Assembly (NCBI RefSeq): GCF_013393905.1
Contig: NZ_CP040272.1
Span: forward strand, 2,232,001-2,296,000
Reading direction: 5' to 3'
Source of the DNA: Nostoc sp. C052
GTDB taxonomy: Bacteria > Cyanobacteriota > Cyanobacteriia > Cyanobacteriales > Nostocaceae
DNA: 64,000 nucleotides
The first letter of the stretch is position 1. Each line of letters opens with the position of its first letter. The notes beneath the pieces were generated by a model. That model was given only the letters and a program-made list of their open reading frames with translations. It had not been told where the DNA came from and did not search any database. Both the position numbers and the translations under genes were made by a program. Positions 59,767 to 64,000 of the stretch are shown here, in pieces.

Positions 59767-62034
59767 ATGGAAAATGACGCGGCAACGCTCTACTGTCCAA
59801 ACGAAAATTGTCAGGCTGCCAACCCCCTGACTCACAAGTTTTGCCAGCGATGTTCCACGCCCCTACCTAAAAATTATCTCTGGGCTGTGGTAGATGGCCC
59901 AAACGTGGGTAGCCCTGGAGAAATATTAGCCGATCGCTATTTAATCCTTGATAAATTTGTTCTTTTAGATACAAAGCCTGGTTTATTAGCCCTAACGCCG
60001 GAGTTAGATAATCTTCAGCCCCTAAAAGCTTACCTGAGGCTCATTCCCTACCGCTTACACGTACCGCAGGTCTATGGAGTGCTGTTTGTTGCTGACGGAT
60101 CTTCCGAGCGAGAAATATTACTCTTAGAAAAACCGCCACTATTAGTAGATGACACTATCCAAAAAGTGAGTTTGGGCAGTGAATTAACCATTGCTTGGCG
60201 TGATGCAACATCGATGCGCCAACTCAATTGGTTATGGCAAATAGCTCATCTGTGGCAACCTCTTGCAAGTGAAGGTGTCGCCTCTAGCTTACTGGACTCT
60301 TATGTACTACGGGTAGAAGGATCGTTAGTACGTTTATTGGAATTGCGTTTTGATGGCGCCACACCAGAATTAACCCAATTAGGCGAATTTTGGCAGCAGT
60401 TGATCGGTGATGCCAAACCAGCCATAACTGAATTTGTCGAGCGCGTTAGCCTTGCTTTAATTCAGGGAAAGATTAATTCCACCGATCAATTAATCGGAGT
60501 TTTAGATCAAGGACTGGCTGGGTTAGGGCGATCGCAAACACCCACAATCCAAATTATCACCAAAACCGATACCGGACCAAGTCGCCAGCGTAACGAAGAT
60601 GCCTGTAGCCCCCCCAGTGGAACTCTAGTCAGCAAACCACCGCAGCCAACCGCCTTAGCAATTGTCTGTGATGGCATCGGTGGTCACGAAGGCGGCAATG
60701 TCGCCTCAAATTTAGCCATTGAAACAATCCAGCAGCAGGTACAGCAACTAACAAAAGTTCCCTACGACCACATAGACCCTTCACTGCTGCTAAATGACTT
60801 AGATAAAGCAGTGGCAATGGCCAATGACAAAATTAGTCAGCGCAATGACGGTGAAAATCGCCAAGGGCGTCAACGTATGGGCACGACCTTAGTCATGGCA
60901 TTGCCTGTTGCTCATGAAATGTACATTACCCACGTCGGCGATAGTCGTGCCTACTGGATTACACGCCAAGGCTGTTATCAAGTTACCCTCGATGATGATG
61001 TCGCCTCCCGCGAAGTGCGGCTAGGTTATGCCATTTATCGCGAGGCTGTACAACAAAGTGCCGCTGGCTCTCTTGTCCAAGCCTTGGGGATGGGGCCCAG
61101 CAGTTCACTGCATCCCACATCGGGACGGTTTATGCTAGACGAAGATGCAGTTTTTCTGCTCACATCCGATGGTTTGAGTGATTTCGATCGGGTAGAGGAG
61201 TACTGGGAAACTGAAATCTTGCCGATTCTACTTGGGGAAGCAGATATAGCAACTGTTGCCAATAGATTAGTCGAACTTGCTAATACTAAAAATGGACACG
61301 ATAATGTCACCGTCGCTTTAGTTCATTATCAAGTCCAATATTGGGAACCAGAAATCACCATCAAAGCAGTGATTCCAGAGAGTTATTCTGCCAAAACTGT
61401 TGATTTGGCATCCAGGGCGACAGCTCCGACAGTTTTAGGTAGCCCAAACCACAAAACTCAGGTAATTACTGAAAAGGAGCCAGTCAAAAAGCGCAGTTTA
61501 CCGCTACAGTGGATTGTTCCATTACTATTTGTGGTAGCCGCAGGTGCTTTAGGATTGTTCGTAAAGCAACTGCGATCGCAATCATGGACATTTCCAACTT
61601 TTGCCAATCCCACCCCAACTGCCAACCCTACCATTGCAGCAACACCCACACCGCGATCGCTGGCTAATCTTTCTCCTGGTTGGGTAATTAAAACCAATAA
61701 TGACATCTCCTTGGGAAACAACCAATCACTTCCTCGTGGGACTTTTTTAGAGGTTATTGAGAAAAAATCAAATCCCAAACCGGCTTCTGGGAATTTTTCA
61801 GTGTCTATGCGAGTCTGTGCCAATAAAAGTACACAAACTCTAGCTAATACTAATACCCCAGCTGTAACTACCTCAGTTCCACCAAATTCCAAACCTTTGC
61901 CAGCAACAATATTGCTAGACTTGTCCCAACTCAACCGTTTTGGTGTTTCTGTTTTACAATCAGATGCACCAAGTCCATGTACACCCGTTACCCAACCGCC
62001 AGTTACCGAACCAGGTGACACAAGTCCAACTTAG
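59767..62034 (+). CDS. PP2C-type protein phosphatase with zinc ribbon and membrane anchor
   Basis: 755 residues. The N-terminus is a four-Cys zinc ribbon (CPNENC ... CQRC, residues about 9-29), then a ~230-residue region that may be a degenerate kinase-like fold (LADRYLILDKFVLLDTKPGL). The PPM phosphatase domain (about 265-520) has all metal motifs: RQRNEDAC, AIVCDGIGGHEGG, THVGDSRAYW, LLTSDGLSDFD and GHDNVTVAL. One membrane span at about 578-596 (WIVPLLFVVAAGALGLFV) leads to an outside Thr/Pro-rich tail. It dephosphorylates Ser/Thr residues, probably opposing a Ser/Thr kinase. The CHAT-FHA gene lies 322 bp downstream on the same strand, and FHA domains read phosphothreonine. Confidence 0.9.
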   Translation: MENDAATLYCPNENCQAANPLTHKFCQRCSTPLPKNYLWAVVDGPNVGSPGEILADRYLILDKFVLLDTKPGLLALTPELDNLQPLKAYLRLIPYRLHVPQVYGVLFVADGSSEREILLLEKPPLLVDDTIQKVSLGSELTIAWRDATSMRQLNWLWQIAHLWQPLASEGVASSLLDSYVLRVEGSLVRLLELRFDGATPELTQLGEFWQQLIGDAKPAITEFVERVSLALIQGKINSTDQLIGVLDQGLAGLGRSQTPTIQIITKTDTGPSRQRNEDACSPPSGTLVSKPPQPTALAIVCDGIGGHEGGNVASNLAIETIQQQVQQLTKVPYDHIDPSLLLNDLDKAVAMANDKISQRNDGENRQGRQRMGTTLVMALPVAHEMYITHVGDSRAYWITRQGCYQVTLDDDVASREVRLGYAIYREAVQQSAAGSLVQALGMGPSSSLHPTSGRFMLDEDAVFLLTSDGLSDFDRVEEYWETEILPILLGEADIATVANRLVELANTKNGHDNVTVALVHYQVQYWEPEITIKAVIPESYSAKTVDLASRATAPTVLGSPNHKTQVITEKEPVKKRSLPLQWIVPLLFVVAAGALGLFVKQLRSQSWTFPTFANPTPTANPTIAATPTPRSLANLSPGWVIKTNNDISLGNNQSLPRGTFLEVIEKKSNPKPASGNFSVSMRVCANKSTQTLANTNTPAVTTSVPPNSKPLPATILLDLSQLNRFGVSVLQSDAPSPCTPVTQPPVTEPGDTSPT

Positions 62035-62356
62035 TCAAATACTCGATAAACTTGTAAAAACCTGGAATAATAACAGGTAACAACCTAAGTAAAAAATTTA
62101 CAAGGTAAAAAAGTAGAAAATTTTCACCTTGGAGGATTTTTATTTGAAATTATCAAGAAAATAAAGAGGTCAAGGGCAGTCCTTACTGAAGGAAAGGGTC
62201 TAAGACTCCCACTGTTGCGTCAGCTTCCCACAGCTACAAGAGTTCAGTAGCTCCAAATCAGGAAAGGTCAAATCCTATAGCTGATTTCTCCCCTGCCTCC
62301 TGCCCCCTCCCCCATGCCTTATAACAATTGTTTTTAGCTTTTAGTTTAATGAATCC
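62035..62356. other. Gap between the PP2C and CHAT-FHA genes
   Basis: Contains a CTCCTGCCCCCTCCCCC pyrimidine tract just before the CHAT gene and no ORF. No clear terminator, so readthrough from the phosphatase gene is possible. Confidence 0.4.
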
Positions 62357-63931
62357 ATGCCATCCCTGAATTTGGCGATCGCCCGTCTCCTAAACACTGG
62401 CACTGACAACTTCGCCATTTGGGTGGTCAAGGCTCCCTATCCCAGTGGCTACGTTTTACGTGACTGTGTATGGCCTGTTGAACTGACCCAAGTCTGGCAA
62501 GAATGGCAGCAGATGTTTGCTGGTCATGGTCGCCTTGATATTTCCCCTAGCTCAACATCTCAAAAGAGCAACCCATTGCCCATAGATTTGATTTCACCCC
62601 CTTCAGGTCAGACTACTGGCCCCTACAGCAGTCGTCTTATGCAATACTTGGGAATGAATTTATGGCGCTGGGTATTTGACGGACAAATTCTTGGTAGTCT
62701 AGAACGCAGTCGCGGTATTGCTATGGGTCAGCATACACGTTTGCGCTTCCGACTAGAAATTCGCGACCCGGATCTCATCGCTTTCCCTTGGGAAATTATG
62801 CAGCGTGAGCCTGGTCAATCGGCGATGTCTCTCTCGCAAGATTTGCTATTTAGTCGTACCAGCACTGAAGTTGATGCTTTACCCTATTTGCGAACTGACC
62901 AGGCTTTAAGTATTTTGCTAGTTTTAGGTCATGATGACAAACTGCAACTAGAACAAGAAGCCGCAATCTTACAGCAAATTCTTGCAGATACCCCTGGTAA
63001 TTCCCAAAGATACGCGCCTTGTATAGTCAATCAACTCATTCAACCAACTCCACAGCAGTTGATTGATGAATTAGAAACCAAAGCATACAATGTTTTCTTT
63101 TACGCTGGACATGGTTTGCCAGACCCAGACGGAGGGTTACTGTTTTTGCGACCAGAGATGCCCCTAAATGGCATAGAATTGGCGCAAGTCTTGACGCGTA
63201 CAGGTGTAAAGCTAGCGGTTTTTAACGCCTGTTGGGGGGCACAGCCAGCCGCAATCAACCATCAAGCGATCCCTGCCAGCAGTTTAGCAGAAGTACTGAT
63301 TCGTCATGGTGTGCCTGCGGTTTTGGGGATGCGCGATGAAATCGCTGACCACGAAAGCCACAGTTTTATTCAAGCTTTTACCGAAGCTTTGCGATCGCAC
63401 AAGCCAATTGATGAAGCCGTAGCCCAGGCTAGGCAAGAGTTGTTAACGCTGTATAAATTTAATCAACCTGCTTGGACTTTGCCTGTTCTCTACCTGCATC
63501 CAGATTTTAATGGCGAACTGATTAAGAATCTGGATGAAGGTATTACGGAACTTCCAGATACAGCCATTCCTGATGTTGGTTCCTCGCTTCCCATTGCAAG
63601 TTTACGATCGCTCACTCCCAAAGGTAAAACCTGGTTACTGCGTTATGGAGTTACCCGCATCGGCCGCACGAAAGACAATGATATCGTCATCCCCGAACCA
63701 TCTGTATCAAAACGCCACGCCGAAATCTTTTGCCGCAATACTCTTACAGATGCTACATTGGTGCGAACTTATTACTTGCAAGATTTTTCTACCTACGGGA
63801 CAACCTGGTTTTTAGGGCCTAATGGTTGGCAACAAATCCTCCGAGAGGAAGTCCCGTTGAAATCGGGAATGCAGGTAAAGTTTGGAAGTGCTAGAGGTGA
63901 AACCTGGGAGTTTGTGATTCAAGACTCCTAG
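62357..63931 (+). CDS. CHAT-domain protease fused to an FHA domain
   Basis: 524 residues, soluble. After an N-terminal region (LNLAIARLLNTGTDNFAIWV), a CHAT caspase-like domain spans about 120-390. The catalytic pair is intact: His252 in FFYAGHGLPDPDGG and Cys292 in LAVFNACWGAQ. VPAVLGMRDEIADHESHSF and AFTEALRSHKPIDEAVAQAR are typical late CHAT segments. The C-terminal FHA domain (about 418-520) has TRIGRTKDNDIVIPEPSVSK and RHAEI, the phosphothreonine-binding motif. Probably a protease recruited to, or switched by, a phosphorylated partner; substrate unknown. It follows a PP2C phosphatase, making a phospho-controlled pair. Confidence 0.9.
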   Translation: MPSLNLAIARLLNTGTDNFAIWVVKAPYPSGYVLRDCVWPVELTQVWQEWQQMFAGHGRLDISPSSTSQKSNPLPIDLISPPSGQTTGPYSSRLMQYLGMNLWRWVFDGQILGSLERSRGIAMGQHTRLRFRLEIRDPDLIAFPWEIMQREPGQSAMSLSQDLLFSRTSTEVDALPYLRTDQALSILLVLGHDDKLQLEQEAAILQQILADTPGNSQRYAPCIVNQLIQPTPQQLIDELETKAYNVFFYAGHGLPDPDGGLLFLRPEMPLNGIELAQVLTRTGVKLAVFNACWGAQPAAINHQAIPASSLAEVLIRHGVPAVLGMRDEIADHESHSFIQAFTEALRSHKPIDEAVAQARQELLTLYKFNQPAWTLPVLYLHPDFNGELIKNLDEGITELPDTAIPDVGSSLPIASLRSLTPKGKTWLLRYGVTRIGRTKDNDIVIPEPSVSKRHAEIFCRNTLTDATLVRTYYLQDFSTYGTTWFLGPNGWQQILREEVPLKSGMQVKFGSARGETWEFVIQDS

Positions 63932-64000
63932 CGGAGCTATTGCCCAAATGGATTTGGATGTTAAGCATCAGCTTTTAAAATCTGTTTTTTTGGAGAAAAA

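Overview
The window reads as chromosome of a filamentous, heterocyst-type cyanobacterium close to Nostoc/Anabaena. The evidence is oxygenic photosynthesis genes (psb27, ndhM, the Mg-protoporphyrin cyclase acsF), many HIP1 octamers (GCGATCGC), short tandem heptamer tracts between genes, small dispersed hairpin repeats typical of Nostocales, a XisI-type gene, and a small protein family linked to heterocyst differentiation. I ran no database search; family calls come from reading the translations.

Layout. 0-3 kb: clpS with a DUF2103 gene, then an exported FAD oxidoreductase. 3.2-8 kb: a tetrapyrrole cluster, acsF facing hemF-heme oxygenase-hemN. It resembles the low-oxygen chlAII-ho2-hemN cluster of other cyanobacteria, but here hemN is frameshifted and fused to a headless SDR gene. 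8.4-12.5 kb: a lipoprotein, a DUF1517-type protein, a pentapeptide-repeat protein and tyrA. 13.2-16.3 kb: a leader and a CRISPR array of 37 repeats with no cas genes in the window. 16.5-21.7 kb: metabolic genes (DUF1932 dehydrogenase, O-methyltransferase, AI-2E-type permease, pdxH) and an azoR/HxlR divergent pair. 22-26.6 kb: envelope genes (peptidoglycan-binding protein, LCP transferase, uppP). 26.9-33.1 kb: pyrE, argB and aroK, interleaved with a broken vapBC module, a Uma2 gene and a xisHI pair whose xisH is internally deleted. 34-42.7 kb: a LapA-like protein, ubiX, an RNase II/R-family protein with an altered catalytic site, two adjacent genes built from one ~55-residue repeated module, and clpP. 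43.3-49.8 kb: a 51-residue small protein, a DUF255 protein, mobA, a CPT-like kinase, a GHL10-type hydrolase and psb27. 50-51.5 kb: a PAP2 gene truncated next to a decayed IS4-type element. 51.8-56.9 kb: a 1217-residue STAND ATPase with 14 WD40 repeats, a second Uma2 gene and a response regulator. 57-64 kb: a heterocyst-family small protein, ndhM, and a PP2C phosphatase followed by a CHAT-protease/FHA protein.

How it fits together. Most genes are single housekeeping units separated by repeat-rich gaps. The repeats fall into families: two MITE-like elements, a ~28-bp small dispersed repeat and heptamer tracts. They appear to have inserted into or truncated several genes (DUF2103, hemN, vapC, a WD40 repeat). 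Gene decay is frequent: hemN, SDR, vapC, xisH, PAP2, the IS4 transposase and two short relics. The best candidates for under-described biology are the PP2C/CHAT-FHA pair, the repeated-module gene pair beside clpP, the RNB protein lacking its catalytic aspartates, the paired palindromes in the acsF/hemF promoter region, and palindromic and duplicated spacers in the CRISPR array.
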